Shown: positions 1-8,994, counted from the stretch's first letter. The stretch: DNA of 64,000 nt from Chryseobacterium aurantiacum (GCF_003020585.1 NZ_PXUE01000007.1:124001-188000), one strand, 5' to 3'. Notes: a model not told the origin generated them from the sequence alone. Program-made: numbers and translations.

Positions 1-139
1 AAAATCTGTAGAGCTTGATGCCAACCAAACATTCATGATTCCTGCACAGGTATTGAAAATGGGAAATTACACCCTAAGATTAAGTTGGACAAAAGACAAG
101 ACAGACTATAGAATGGATTATGATGTGATATGGAAATAG
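1..139 (+). CDS. fixH: FixH family protein, C-terminal fragment
   Basis: The window opens inside this gene; 45 codons remain, reading in frame from base 2 to the TAG at 137-139. The tail (YTLRLSWTKDKTDYRMDYDV) has the beta-strand character of the periplasmic domain of FixH/CcoH, a single-pass membrane protein needed for cbb3-type cytochrome oxidase assembly. The family call rests mostly on context: the next gene is a SafE-like protein overlapping it by 10 bp, the usual order at the end of ccoNOP-ccoG-fixH loci in Bacteroidetes. The N-terminal membrane anchor lies outside the window. Confidence 0.65.
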   Translation, partial: KSVELDANQTFMIPAQVLKMGNYTLRLSWTKDKTDYRMDYDVIWK

Positions 140-855
140 GACTTATTGTATCGGCTATTGCTTTAGGCTTTGCTTCCGGTTTTCACTGTATCGGAATGTG
201 CGGCCCTATTGCTTTATCGATGGGATTAACCAAAAAACAGGCTGCCAATTTTTACCTACAAAATCTCACCTATCAATTCGGGAGAATATTCACTTATTCA
301 CTATTGGGTGCCCTTTTGGGGATTATTGGCCAGGGATTTGAGATGGCAGGATTTCAGAAATATCTGACAATTACTGCAGGGGTTTTGCTTATCATCATGG
401 CTGTATTTTCTTTTGGAGGAAAAGATTTTGCTTCAAAAATTCCTTTTCTATCTAAATTTCTATATTCTGTAAAGTTAAACCTAGGCAGATTACTTCAAAA
501 AGCAGATTACCGCTCCAGATTTTCAACAGGAATTCTGAATGGTTTCTTACCATGCGGAATGGTTTATATGGCTCTTACAGCCAGTCTTGCAGGTGGCGGA
601 ATATGGCAGGGAGCGTTATATATGGCTTTATTCGGGTTGGGAACACTTCCATTTATGTTTGCTATAGTTTTGGCCGGAAATCTCATGAATCAAGCTTTCA
701 GAGTAAAAGTTTTAAAAGCCGTACCTGTGATTATGATCATTCTGGGAGGTTTGTTCATTCTGAGAGGCCTAGAACTTGGAATCCCTTATGTTTCTCCGAA
801 AGCAGAATCCATGACTATTTCTAAAGACCCGAACGGGGCTGTTAACTGCCATTAA
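130..855 (+). CDS. Sulfite exporter TauE/SafE family membrane protein
   Basis: A polytopic membrane protein of 241 residues. The N-terminus carries GFHCIGMCGPIALSMG (about residues 17-32) and a second half-repeat has GFLPCGMVYMALTAS (about 138-152). These Cys-Gly/Cys-Pro membrane motifs typify the DsbD-transmembrane-like SafE family found at the end of cbb3 oxidase operons, where metal handling or redox support of oxidase assembly is suspected. About six hydrophobic segments are visible. The ATG at 130 overlaps the fixH stop, indicating translational coupling. The transported substrate is not known; 'sulfite exporter' is only the family name. Confidence 0.85.
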   Translation: MEIGLIVSAIALGFASGFHCIGMCGPIALSMGLTKKQAANFYLQNLTYQFGRIFTYSLLGALLGIIGQGFEMAGFQKYLTITAGVLLIIMAVFSFGGKDFASKIPFLSKFLYSVKLNLGRLLQKADYRSRFSTGILNGFLPCGMVYMALTASLAGGGIWQGALYMALFGLGTLPFMFAIVLAGNLMNQAFRVKVLKAVPVIMIILGGLFILRGLELGIPYVSPKAESMTISKDPNGAVNCH

Positions 856-877
856 TAAGAAATTATAACAATATACC

Positions 878-1621
878 ATGAAGAAAACAATTGTCTTATT
901 CTTAATAAGTCTGTTCACCCTGCAATCCTGTAACATAAATACTGAAATGACTTATCATAAAGACTCGGCTTCATCTGTAATTACCGATGTTGATACCAGA
1001 GAGTTTATGGCAGAAATGGAAGCTATGACACCTGATTCATTAAAGCAGGAAAAGTTTAAGGATATGGATAGGTTTCCAACTATCTGGACAAGCATGTATG
1101 ATCTTCTAAAGAAAGAGGGAAAGCTAAAGACTGAGAATCAGGACACTATTAGAATTCTTAAAAAGTTTTTTTTGAAATCTACAAAAGCAGATAATAAATC
1201 TGTACCTGTTGGATTTTCCTTTAAAATGGATCATTTCACTCCCAATGATTACGAGCTAATTAAAAACTTTAATAAAGACGAAAAATTACCACTTGATCAA
1301 AATTTCCTCAATCCCTGGGATGGAAAAACACTCATCATTAATACCGATGTTTTCAATCTAAAAAATATTGAAGAAGCACTCCAATCGAAAGGATCAAAAG
1401 AAGAAACAGCCAATATGGAAGGAATGATGATGATGTTTTTCAAAAATATAGGAACTACTTTAAGGTTTGAAAATAAAATAAAATCAATCACCGGTAAACA
1501 TGACTGGCTGAAACAGGTTGATGATTACTCCGTAAGGATACAATACGATTTGAAAACCATGTACGAAAAGGATCCTAAGCTTAAAAATGCTGATAAAAAG
1601 ATAATTATCGTAACAGAATAA
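878..1621 (+). CDS. Hypothetical lipoprotein
   Basis: A protein of 247 residues with a lipoprotein signal peptide: MKKTIVLFLISLFTLQSC places the lipobox cysteine at residue 18, followed by N rather than D, so outer-membrane sorting is possible. The rest is soluble, charged and Lys/Asp/Met-rich, with a Met-rich patch (EGMMMMFF, about residue 181). I recognise no catalytic motif or family. It lies 22 bp after the SafE-like gene in the same direction and ends at a strong terminator, so it is probably the last gene of the fixH-safE transcript. A link to oxidase assembly is only positional. Confidence 0.7.
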   Translation: MKKTIVLFLISLFTLQSCNINTEMTYHKDSASSVITDVDTREFMAEMEAMTPDSLKQEKFKDMDRFPTIWTSMYDLLKKEGKLKTENQDTIRILKKFFLKSTKADNKSVPVGFSFKMDHFTPNDYELIKNFNKDEKLPLDQNFLNPWDGKTLIINTDVFNLKNIEEALQSKGSKEETANMEGMMMMFFKNIGTTLRFENKIKSITGKHDWLKQVDDYSVRIQYDLKTMYEKDPKLKNADKKIIIVTE

Positions 1622-1630
1622 AATAACAAA

Positions 1631-1656
1631 ACCCACCGAATTTCGGTGGGTTTTTA
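1631..1656 (+). terminator. Intrinsic terminator between convergent genes
   Basis: The near-perfect inverted repeat ACCCACCGAA/TTCGGTGGGT is followed on the plus strand by a T run. It lies between the lipoprotein gene and the convergent serS stop and can serve both. Confidence 0.85.
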
Positions 1657-1672
1657 TTTGAGACTAAATAGA

Positions 1673-2941
1673 TTAGTTTATAACATCAAATCTTGCATAT
1701 TCTGCAATCTTCTTTGGAAGCTTAATTCCCTCCGCAGTCTGGTTATTCTCCAGCAATGCAGCCATAATTCTTGGTAATGCCATTGCAGATCCGTTTAAGG
1801 TATGAACCAGCTGAGACTTTCCATCTGCCTTGTAACGGCATTTAAGCCTGTTAGCCTGGAATGTTTCAAAGTTAGATACAGAACTTACTTCTAACCACAT
1901 TTCCTGTGCAGCACTCCAAACCTCAAAGTCATACGTCATAGCCGCCGCAAAACCGGTATCGCCACCGCAAAGTCTTAGGACTCTGAAAGGAAGCTCAAGA
2001 TCAGTAAGGATTTCCTTGATATGCTCTACCATTTCCTCTAATACAGCATAAGAGTTTTCCGGCTTTTCAATTCTTACAATTTCTACCTTTTCAAACTGGT
2101 GAAGACGGTTTAATCCTCTTACGTGGGCACCATAACTTCCAGCTTCTCTTCTGTAGCACTGAGAAAATGCTGTATTCTTAATGGGAAGATCTTTTTCCTC
2201 TAGCAATACATCACGGTAAAGGTTGGTTACAGGAACCTCTGCTGTAGGGATCAGATATAGTTTATCTTCGTTGATAAAATACATTTGTCCTTCTTTATCA
2301 GGCAGCTGCCCAGTTCCAAAACCGGATGCTTCATTGACAACGTGAGGCGGGTTTACTTCTGTATATCCTTTTTCCACATTTTTATCCAGGAAATATTGAA
2401 CCAAAGCTCTCTGCAATCTTGCTCCTTTTCCTAAATAAACAGGGAATCCGGCACCAGCAATCTTCACTCCTAGTTCAAAATCAATAAGATTATATTTTTT
2501 TGCAAGCTCCCAGTGAGGGATAGCACCTTCACCAAGACCCTCCACTGTATGAGACTGGAAAATAGTTTCGTTATCATCAGCAGAAGCTCCATTTTTTACC
2601 AATTCATTGGGAATGTTTGGAAGTTGGTACAGAATATTTAATAATTCTGTTTCCTTAACTTCTAGCTGGGATTTCAATTCTGAACTCGACTCTTTGTACT
2701 GTGCTGTTTTAGATTTTGCTGATTCCGCTTCTTCTTTCTTTCCTTCTTTCATCAAAAGTCCAATTTCCTTGGAAATTTTGTTGATCTCGGAAAGCTGGGA
2801 ATCTAATTCAAATTGGATTCTTTTTCTTTCTTCGTCAGTAGCAATAGCTTCGTCTACCAACTCAAGATTCTTGAATTGTCTTTTTTTAAGACCTTCTAAA
2901 ACGCGTTCTTTATTGTCGCGTAAAAAATTGACTTGTAACAT
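1673..2941 (-). CDS. serS: Serine--tRNA ligase
   Basis: Class II aminoacyl-tRNA synthetase that charges tRNA-Ser (and tRNA-Sec where present) in the cytoplasm. Its 422 residues match the bacterial SerRS length. The N-terminal ~110 residues form the long antiparallel coiled coil that grips the tRNA long arm (Lys/Glu-rich, ISKEIGLLMKEGKKEEAE). The catalytic core follows with motif 2 (FSQCYRREAGSYGAHVRG, about 260-277) and motif 3 near the C-terminus (NGSAMALPRIMAALLENNQ). It is a single gene with a TAAATTTG promoter element upstream. Confidence 0.97.
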   Translation of the reverse strand: MLQVNFLRDNKERVLEGLKKRQFKNLELVDEAIATDEERKRIQFELDSQLSEINKISKEIGLLMKEGKKEEAESAKSKTAQYKESSSELKSQLEVKETELLNILYQLPNIPNELVKNGASADDNETIFQSHTVEGLGEGAIPHWELAKKYNLIDFELGVKIAGAGFPVYLGKGARLQRALVQYFLDKNVEKGYTEVNPPHVVNEASGFGTGQLPDKEGQMYFINEDKLYLIPTAEVPVTNLYRDVLLEEKDLPIKNTAFSQCYRREAGSYGAHVRGLNRLHQFEKVEIVRIEKPENSYAVLEEMVEHIKEILTDLELPFRVLRLCGGDTGFAAAMTYDFEVWSAAQEMWLEVSSVSNFETFQANRLKCRYKADGKSQLVHTLNGSAMALPRIMAALLENNQTAEGIKLPKKIAEYARFDVIN

Positions 2942-2995
2942 TTTATTTAGATGTTAAATATTAGATGTTTGGCTTAATATAAGCTAACAATTTTA

Positions 2996-3003
2996 CAAAT
3001 TTA
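2996..3003 (-). promoter_or_regulatory. Candidate -7 element of serS
   Basis: TAAATTTG on the minus strand matches the Bacteroidetes TAnnTTTG box and would start transcription about 48 nt before the serS ATG. No clear -33 TTG lies at the expected distance. Confidence 0.35.
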
Positions 3004-3006
3004 AAA

Positions 3007-3528
3007 TTATTTTACGATAGTTACCGTATTTATTGAATTTGGAGCATCAGCTTCCTTGGAAAATTTTTCTTTTCCATTGTAAATAACCTTTGAAACCTGA
3101 AACAATGTAGGTGAGTTACGGTATTGAATTTCCATTGTATCAACCTTAGTTTCTATTATATTATTGACTGTTTTTCTTAACGTAATCGTCATTCTTGAAT
3201 AGTAAGAATTCCCGGTTCCAGGATTACTAGGGCTTATAGAATCCAGTCTTCTTCTCTTTGCTCCTCCAATATATTCCATATAAAATACAGAATCGGTCGT
3301 CATTTTTAAAGGGATATTAACCGGAGAATCATCTCTTACTCCAAACATATCATTTACACTGTAAGAAGTGTATGAACCCGTTTTTTTACTGTTCAATAAG
3401 TCCGGATTGGTATCTGACTTCATGTAGATATTCAGGATCTGATCAATTCTTTGTAAAGATTCTTCATCCTGACCACAACTTATCAGTGCAGAAACAATAA
3501 CCAATATTCCAAAAACAATGTTTCTCAT
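3007..3528 (-). CDS. Hypothetical lipoprotein
   Basis: A protein of 173 residues with signal peptide MRNIVFGILVIVSALISC (lipobox cysteine at 18). The mature part is polar and reads as a small secreted beta-rich domain (SVFYMEYIGGAKRRRLDS; RMTITLRKTVNNIIETKVD). No family recognised. It starts 14 bp after the stop of the flippase gene, so it is probably the last gene of the polysaccharide operon. Its position suggests an envelope role, but no function can be assigned. Confidence 0.65.
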   Translation of the reverse strand: MRNIVFGILVIVSALISCGQDEESLQRIDQILNIYMKSDTNPDLLNSKKTGSYTSYSVNDMFGVRDDSPVNIPLKMTTDSVFYMEYIGGAKRRRLDSISPSNPGTGNSYYSRMTITLRKTVNNIIETKVDTMEIQYRNSPTLFQVSKVIYNGKEKFSKEADAPNSINTVTIVK

Positions 3529-3542
3529 AACGCAAAGATACT

Positions 3543-4790
3543 TTATTTCAACTTTCTAAGATAAGAGAAAAAAGAAAACATCATTAAAAATCCGACAAAA
3601 GTTAATGTAGCTCCCAATGAAACAGCCATACCAACCACCCCTGACTGGGGAACCAAAAAGTACGAAAGAACGGCTAAAAGCAGCAGGGAAAGAATAGAAA
3701 AAAAAGTATTCATTTTCATCAGTCCAACTGCAGATAATAGATTTCCATATAGGTTTCTCAATAACATGCTTCCACAAAATACCCCTAGAAGAAGTGAGAA
3801 AACAAATGAGTTGTCCGTATATTGTTCTCCAAAGAAAATACGAATGATGAAACTGCTGAAGAAGCATCCCACCATTAATATCAATAAGGATATAGGGATA
3901 AAAATTTTATAGTAGTTGATGATATAATTTTTTAGAAAGGATTTATCACGGTGATTTTTGGCAAGAACCGGATAATCACTTTGCATAAAGGAAAGTGCTA
4001 AAAAGGTAATGTTTGCAGGAATAAGCAATGCTACCTTATAATTGGCTACCACATTTTCATTCTTGAAAAAATTCAGTAGGAGAATATCTGCCGAAAAAAA
4101 AGCATCTGACAATAAAGCAGTTATGGAAGCGTGTAATGCAAAACTCCAGATTTCCTTTATGGTAAATTTTAATGAAAGGCTTGTCATTTTTGGCAATGGT
4201 CCTTTAAACCAAAAAAGGGCAAGAAACGGAGATATTGCATTGGCAATCAGATACCCGTACAACCCCAAAAACATTGAGAAAACAATCATCATCAATAATC
4301 CTGAAATATTGACAACATTATTCACCATTGCAAATTCCTTATTCTTTAGATAAATACGGCGTTCAGCCTGAATGTGGCTCAGAAAGTAAACTCCAATCAA
4401 ACGAATGGTAAAGAAAAAAAAGATATAAAAGATGTATGAATAGTGAGTTACATAAAAAAAGGACAATAAAAAAAATACAGCACTTAGGATAAGGTGATAT
4501 AAAAAGCCCTGTCTAAAAAGGTAAGCCGAAAGTTCTTTCTTTTCCTCTTCAGAACTGCTCAGTGATCCAAATCTGATGAGACTTTGAGAGCTTCCTAACC
4601 CACTAAATGGGGCAAAAATCGCAAAAACAGAAGCTACAATACTCAACAGTCCAAAGTCCTTTTCCGGCAAGATTCTGATCATGAATAAAGATCCGGCAAA
4701 CGCACATATCTTTGTAATCAGCAAAGATAAAAATACATGCTGTCCTTTATTGGCAAAAAAAGCCCTGATAAAATCCTTTAAACTGTTCAT
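3543..4790 (-). CDS. Oligosaccharide flippase family protein (Wzx-like)
   Basis: A membrane protein of 415 residues with about 12 hydrophobic segments and very few charged stretches. It has the pattern of the polysaccharide biosynthesis/Wzx (MATE-MVF superfamily) flippases that move lipid-linked sugar units across the inner membrane. Family-like features are the N-terminal segment with GSLFMIRILPEKDFGLLSI (about 32-50) and the FSGLGSSQSLIRFGS loop (about 67-81). It lies between a glycosyltransferase and a lipoprotein, with gaps of 37 and 14 bp. The exported glycan is unknown. Confidence 0.85.
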   Translation of the reverse strand: MNSLKDFIRAFFANKGQHVFLSLLITKICAFAGSLFMIRILPEKDFGLLSIVASVFAIFAPFSGLGSSQSLIRFGSLSSSEEEKKELSAYLFRQGFLYHLILSAVFFLLSFFYVTHYSYIFYIFFFFTIRLIGVYFLSHIQAERRIYLKNKEFAMVNNVVNISGLLMMIVFSMFLGLYGYLIANAISPFLALFWFKGPLPKMTSLSLKFTIKEIWSFALHASITALLSDAFFSADILLLNFFKNENVVANYKVALLIPANITFLALSFMQSDYPVLAKNHRDKSFLKNYIINYYKIFIPISLLILMVGCFFSSFIIRIFFGEQYTDNSFVFSLLLGVFCGSMLLRNLYGNLLSAVGLMKMNTFFSILSLLLLAVLSYFLVPQSGVVGMAVSLGATLTFVGFLMMFSFFSYLRKLK

Positions 4791-4827
4791 TTTGATCTGA
4801 TCAACGGAGCACTAAGACCCTACAGTC

Positions 4828-5940
4828 TTATATTACATTCTTATATGCCTGGTTAAATTCGTTTGCTATTGCTGATACTGAAAACTTTTCAACAACATAT
4901 TGATGAAGCTCTTCCGGAGAATCTGCCTTATAGTTGCCGTTCAGTACATTTTTCATTGCTGTATAAAGCTCTTCTTCAGATTTTTCAATAATAATCCCAT
5001 GATTCTCTCCAATAATTTCAGGAATTGCCCCTACACGGGTTGCAATCACCGGAACACCGGCAGAAAGAGATTCCAACAAAACACATGAAAAGCTTTCGTA
5101 GTCACTGAAAAGAACAAAGCAATTACTTTTTTTCATTTTTTCAGCAACTTCAGCATGTGAAATTTCACCAAATGTTTTGATGTATTTGTGTCCATCATGT
5201 TTTTTGATGAGCATATTCAATCTTTCTACATCTCCATCTCCTCCAATCTGGAGTTCAAAATTCTTAAAATCTTTGCTAAGCCGAACTGCAGCTTCAATAA
5301 TAGCATCTGGATTTTTAAGAGGAATAAGGTTTGAAATATGAAGAAATGTAAAGGTTTTATTTTCCTTTTTCTCTGGTGAAAAAAGTTCTGTATTGACTAC
5401 ATTTCCAATTACCTTAAAGTTTTTACCAATTTTCAGTTCCTTGAGGTTATCCATCAGAATAGTACTCACCGGAATCAGACAAGAGGCTTTGCGGGCAATG
5501 TATCTTGCAGTAAGGGTGGCCATAAAGGATAGCTTGGGCCTGTTTATAGGAAGAAAACCGGACCAATGCTCTGAAATAACAAAGGGAATCCTGTATTTTT
5601 CCTTTAAATAAATAGCAAAAAACATGGAGTTATGTAAAATATTTGCGTGTACCAGATCTGGTTTTTGTAACTCTAAAAATCCTTTTTGATAGGCCTGCAT
5701 TCTATTTCTAAAATTCAGTACCGGATTTTTAGAGTTTTTATAATACACAATAAGAGTTCTTATCCCGTTGATCTTCTGATCATCTAGGATCAATTCCTGA
5801 TCTTGTGCAGGATCTCCTATAGCATGCAATATTTCTACTTCATGTAACGAGGCCACGGCTTCTGCATGACGCTGTACAAAGTTGCCGTTAGTAGGCTCCA
5901 GCTTGTTCGGAAACCATGAGGAAATAAACAGAATTTTCAA
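4828..5940 (-). CDS. Glycosyltransferase family 4 protein
   Basis: A GT-B fold sugar transferase of 370 residues. The N-terminus FISSWFPNKLEPTNGNFVQ is the typical donor/acceptor loop start of GT4 enzymes. The C-terminal half has the nucleotide-sugar binding signature: HISNLIPLKNPDAIIEAA (about 201-218), then YESFSCVLLESLSAGVPVIA with the EX7E pair (about 281-300), then VGAIPEII. It transfers a sugar to a growing surface glycan at the cytoplasmic face. It starts only 6 bp after the preceding gene's stop and is followed by the flippase. Sugar specificity cannot be read. Confidence 0.92.
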   Translation of the reverse strand: MKILFISSWFPNKLEPTNGNFVQRHAEAVASLHEVEILHAIGDPAQDQELILDDQKINGIRTLIVYYKNSKNPVLNFRNRMQAYQKGFLELQKPDLVHANILHNSMFFAIYLKEKYRIPFVISEHWSGFLPINRPKLSFMATLTARYIARKASCLIPVSTILMDNLKELKIGKNFKVIGNVVNTELFSPEKKENKTFTFLHISNLIPLKNPDAIIEAAVRLSKDFKNFELQIGGDGDVERLNMLIKKHDGHKYIKTFGEISHAEVAEKMKKSNCFVLFSDYESFSCVLLESLSAGVPVIATRVGAIPEIIGENHGIIIEKSEEELYTAMKNVLNGNYKADSPEELHQYVVEKFSVSAIANEFNQAYKNVI

Positions 5941-5946
5941 TGGAGA

Positions 5947-6435
5947 TTATTTTATGGAAGATGCCCAGCTTTTTTCAAATGGCAAAACAAAATGACTTAA
6001 AAAATCAAGGTAGGTATTTTTAGAAAAATCAAAGACCTGAATATCTTTTGACAATTCTCCATTTCTTATTTTTGTCTTAAAATCAATAAGTTTCAGCGTT
6101 TTTACTTCACCATTTTCAATAAAACTAGCTTTCATTCTATCGAATAAGCCCAACTGGTATTCTTCATCAATCTCTCTCATTATTTTCCCAAGAGCATCAA
6201 TACTACATCCTGAAGCCATTTCTTTCTCCTCATCTACACATATAACAATAAATTGATTTTTCTCAATTTTAAAGGATGAGGAAAGAGGTTTTCCATGAGC
6301 AGCCCAGGTTGCTAAAAAATCGAATAACTTTTCAGTAATGGTCTTTGCTTCTTTTGTTTCAAATGGTCTTGATGCCGGGTATATAATAACTCTATAGTCG
6401 TTGGTTTCTACAATATTGGATTCTTCAATTTTCAT
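5947..6435 (-). CDS. Conserved Bacteroidetes protein with ASGCSID motif ('ABC transporter ATPase' in databases)
   Basis: A protein of 162 residues with no Walker motifs. It resembles a conserved small Bacteroidetes family that is commonly, and wrongly, labelled 'ABC transporter ATPase'. Visible family traits are a start like YRVIIYPASRPF, a central TWAAHGKPLSSSF, FIVICVDEE, the invariant-looking ASGCSIDALGKI (about residues 78-89) and a C-terminal LPFEKSWASS. A conserved Cys-Ser-Ile-Asp suggests a catalytic or redox cysteine, but the activity is unknown. It sits between fkbM and the glycosyltransferase. No signal peptide or membrane segment, so it is cytoplasmic. Confidence 0.7.
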   Translation of the reverse strand: MKIEESNIVETNDYRVIIYPASRPFETKEAKTITEKLFDFLATWAAHGKPLSSSFKIEKNQFIVICVDEEKEMASGCSIDALGKIMREIDEEYQLGLFDRMKASFIENGEVKTLKLIDFKTKIRNGELSKDIQVFDFSKNTYLDFLSHFVLPFEKSWASSIK

Positions 6436-6517
6436 ATCCTTTCTATTTAAAGTATAAAATTACGATTTTTTCTTCAGAAAGTGGATGAAGAATATCTTTC
6501 AAGAAAATTATTAAAGA

Positions 6518-7333
6518 TTAAATACGCTCAAATACAGCATTATAAGAATCCTCACTCTTGCTTAGTATTTTCGTTTTTGTGTAGCCTTTTTCGTGTAATA
6601 TTTGTATCAGGTCTTCCTCACTATGACCAGAACTCTTTAACGCTATATGATTGACTTCAATAATTATTTTAGGCTGATAATTTGTTAAAATCTCTGACAT
6701 CCCTTTTAAGGCTGAAAACTCACCGCCTTCAATGTCTATTTTAATCATATCAATTTTTGTTATTTGATGAGTCTTAGCATAGTCGTCCAAGCTTATACTT
6801 TCCACTTTTTCTTTAGATGTAAAATCTTTTAGATAGAATGATGCCATTCCTACATTATCATAATGATCATTGTATAGAATTTCAAGATATCCTCTTTCCT
6901 CAGAAATCGCCAGATGTTCCAAAGTGACATTTTTAAAATTATTAAGGGTAAGATGCTTGGAGAACTTCTCATAATTAGGCTTAAAAGCTTCAAAAGCGTA
7001 CACTTTTCCGCCATTTCCAACAATTCCGGAGGCATTTAGGGAAAACAAACCAATATTTCCTCCTACATCAATAAAGACATCTCCTTTCTTTAAGGTGGAA
7101 TATAAATAATCTATTTCGGCTTTTTCATAATCACCCAAGAAATACAATTGCTGCTGAATCCAGTCATCCAGATTTAGGTCAAGTTGAATTGATCCTCTAT
7201 AAATAATATTTTTCTGTACCCCTCGAAAAAGGTGGTATGGTTTGAAAATATATTTATGAAAGGCAAAATACTTCTGTCCAAAAAAAGGAAAACTTAAAAT
7301 AAATTTAAAAAATGAGGCTAAAAGACTTCTCAT
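6518..7333 (-). CDS. FkbM family methyltransferase
   Basis: A SAM-dependent methyltransferase of 271 residues. Motif I is clear (GDVFIDVGGNIGLFSLNA, residues 84-101, DVGGNIG at 89-95). It is followed by an acidic ribose-binding position in VYAFEAFKPNYEKF and the FkbM signature IDMIKIDIEGGEF. FkbM-type enzymes commonly O-methylate sugars or polyketides; beside a glycosyltransferase and flippase, capping or decorating a surface glycan is likely. It appears to be the first gene of that unit: a terminator for the upstream gene lies just before it and a TATTTTTG box lies 39-46 bp from the ATG. Confidence 0.9.
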   Translation of the reverse strand: MRSLLASFFKFILSFPFFGQKYFAFHKYIFKPYHLFRGVQKNIIYRGSIQLDLNLDDWIQQQLYFLGDYEKAEIDYLYSTLKKGDVFIDVGGNIGLFSLNASGIVGNGGKVYAFEAFKPNYEKFSKHLTLNNFKNVTLEHLAISEERGYLEILYNDHYDNVGMASFYLKDFTSKEKVESISLDDYAKTHQITKIDMIKIDIEGGEFSALKGMSEILTNYQPKIIIEVNHIALKSSGHSEEDLIQILHEKGYTKTKILSKSEDSYNAVFERI

Positions 7334-7371
7334 ATTAGTTTTTATAGGTTGTAAGATGCTGTAATTTTTAA

Positions 7372-7379
7372 CAAAAATA
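7372..7379 (-). promoter_or_regulatory. Candidate -7 element for the fkbM-glycan operon
   Basis: TATTTTTG on the minus strand, a match to TAnnTTTG, about 40 bp before the fkbM ATG. It abuts the preceding terminator, and no good -33 box is seen. Confidence 0.4.
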
Positions 7380-7381
7380 AC

Positions 7382-7411
7382 AAAACTCAGGAATAGCTTC
7401 CTGAGTTTTAT
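7382..7411 (-). terminator. Terminator of the Fe-S oxidoreductase operon
   Basis: Inverted repeat AAAACTCAGGAA/TTCCTGAGTTTT separated by a short loop, with T-rich sequence following on the minus strand. It lies 23 bp past the stop of the CCG-domain gene. Confidence 0.75.
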
Positions 7412-7433
7412 AGTTTTTATATAGGATTACTCC

Positions 7434-8213
7434 TTATAAATCTTCCGCTTCAGCAAGAAGTTCTACGATATCTTTTACAGCAACCTCGGTATTTTTATTG
7501 AAGTGTTTTACTCCATCTGTCATCATGGTATTACAGAAAGGACATCCGGTAGCAATTACTTTAGGCTCAAAAGACAGTGCTTCTTCTGTTCTTTCAATAT
7601 TAATGTCCTTATTCCCTTTTTCAGGCTCTTTAAACATCTGTGCTCCTCCTGCTCCACAACAAAGACCATTTGTTTTGCAACGCTTCATTTCTACAAGCTC
7701 TGCGTCCAGCTTTTCTAGCAGTAATCTTGGGGCTTCATATTCATCATTGGCTCTTCCTAGATAACATGGATCATGGAATGTGATTTTCTTCCCTTTGAAA
7801 GCTCCGCCCTCAATTTTTAATCTTCCTTCTTCCATTAAGGTTTTAAGGAATTGAGTATGGTGTACTACATCAAAGTGGCCACCCAGGCTTGGATATTCAT
7901 TTTTAAGGGTATTAAAGCAGTGTGGACAAGCTGTCACAATCTTCTTTACTTCATAAGCATTCAGAACTTCAATATTAGTAAGGGCCATCATCTGGAAGAC
8001 AAATTCATTTCCAGCTCTTTTTGCAGGATCTCCGGTACAGCTTTCTTCCTGTCCCAGAACTGCAAATTCAACACCTATTTTATTTAATATCTTGCAAAAT
8101 GCTTTTGTAATTTTTTTGGCGCGGTCATCGAAACTTCCTGCACATCCAACCCAAAATAAAACTTCCGGGGATCTTCCTTCGGCAGCATATTCTGCCATTG
8201 TTTTAATTTGCAT
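7434..8213 (-). CDS. CCG-domain (Fe-S)-binding protein, HdrB/GlpC-like
   Basis: A cytoplasmic protein of 259 residues with two cysteine-rich CCG-type modules, as in heterodisulfide reductase subunit B, GlpC and LutA. Module one has C24, C59 and the pair CPHC at 96-99. Module two has HDPCYLGRANDEY, then LCCGAGGAQMF and ATGCPFCNTMM. Such modules bind a noncubane 4Fe-4S cluster and handle two-electron or thiol redox chemistry. The membrane-anchored 2x[4Fe-4S] protein at 8995-10332 is in the same operon, so together they look like a split HdrD-type oxidoreductase. The start overlaps the preceding gene by 11 bp. Substrate unknown. Confidence 0.88.
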   Translation of the reverse strand: MQIKTMAEYAAEGRSPEVLFWVGCAGSFDDRAKKITKAFCKILNKIGVEFAVLGQEESCTGDPAKRAGNEFVFQMMALTNIEVLNAYEVKKIVTACPHCFNTLKNEYPSLGGHFDVVHHTQFLKTLMEEGRLKIEGGAFKGKKITFHDPCYLGRANDEYEAPRLLLEKLDAELVEMKRCKTNGLCCGAGGAQMFKEPEKGNKDINIERTEEALSFEPKVIATGCPFCNTMMTDGVKHFNKNTEVAVKDIVELLAEAEDL

Positions 8214-8826
8214 TTTCTTTTTGTTTAATTAATAAATTAGCATAATATTCCTTTGCCTTTTTCATGACCTCCACAGGTACTATGGAAACATATAAAGGAT
8301 TAGCTTCGTCATAATTGAGATACTTCCAGGCATTTCCTGTTGATTTATCATTGAGGGCAAGAATCATACTCTGCTTACTCATTTCCAAGGTTGTATCGTT
8401 TAAAAATTTGGCATTCATGCCTTGTGCCTCCATCAATCCCAACATCATCTTCTTTTTCTCATCATCAAAACTCTCTTTCAGAAAGATCATTTTCATCTTC
8501 ATCAGATAGGTACTGAATGCATATTTGGTATTGTCCTGGGTGGTAAAAACATCTGAAACATTGAATACGTTCTTATCTGTTTCTACCAGTTCCATTTTGA
8601 ACTCATCGTTACCCTCAAACAAGCTGTTGAAACTATCAGCCATCATCTTTCTGTCAACTTTTTCAAAAATTGCAGGATGGGTAAGATCTAGCATTCCTTC
8701 GTAGTCTTTCTTTTCAAACAAAGACATAAAGGCTTTAGAATCCTCAAGAATTTTTTTCTGATCTGCAGATTGTGCCATCAAAAAACCGGAACATATCAAT
8801 AAAAAAGCAAAAAGTATATTTTTCAT
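8203..8826 (-). CDS. Hypothetical secreted protein
   Basis: A protein of 207 residues with a cleavable signal peptide (MKNILFAFLLICSGFLMAQS, cleavage after about 18-19). The mature part starts ADQKKILEDSKAFMSLFEKK, and the first half is reminiscent of small helical periplasmic domains that track 'DLTHPAIFEKV'-type proteins. I cannot name the family. It sits between the two Fe-S oxidoreductase genes, overlapping the downstream one by 11 bp, so it is co-translated with it. Its periplasmic location makes it a candidate partner or unrelated passenger of that enzyme. Confidence 0.75.
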   Translation of the reverse strand: MKNILFAFLLICSGFLMAQSADQKKILEDSKAFMSLFEKKDYEGMLDLTHPAIFEKVDRKMMADSFNSLFEGNDEFKMELVETDKNVFNVSDVFTTQDNTKYAFSTYLMKMKMIFLKESFDDEKKKMMLGLMEAQGMNAKFLNDTTLEMSKQSMILALNDKSTGNAWKYLNYDEANPLYVSIVPVEVMKKAKEYYANLLIKQKENAN

Positions 8827-8994
8827 TTCAAATCAGCGGGTTCAATGGTTTTTTCTAATGGGTTATCTTCATTCTTTTTACTAATCACTTTATCACAAAG
8901 TAATTGGAATAATATAATTCAGGTAAGTGAGATGCGGTTATCATTACTGCACTCTGCACTGTTTCTGTTCATCAAGTTCGTTAGAAATTCTGAC

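Noticed and set aside
2607..2957. Open frame of 116 codons antisense to the start of serS
   Set aside because: Ser/Phe-rich low-information product mirrored from the SerRS coiled coil.
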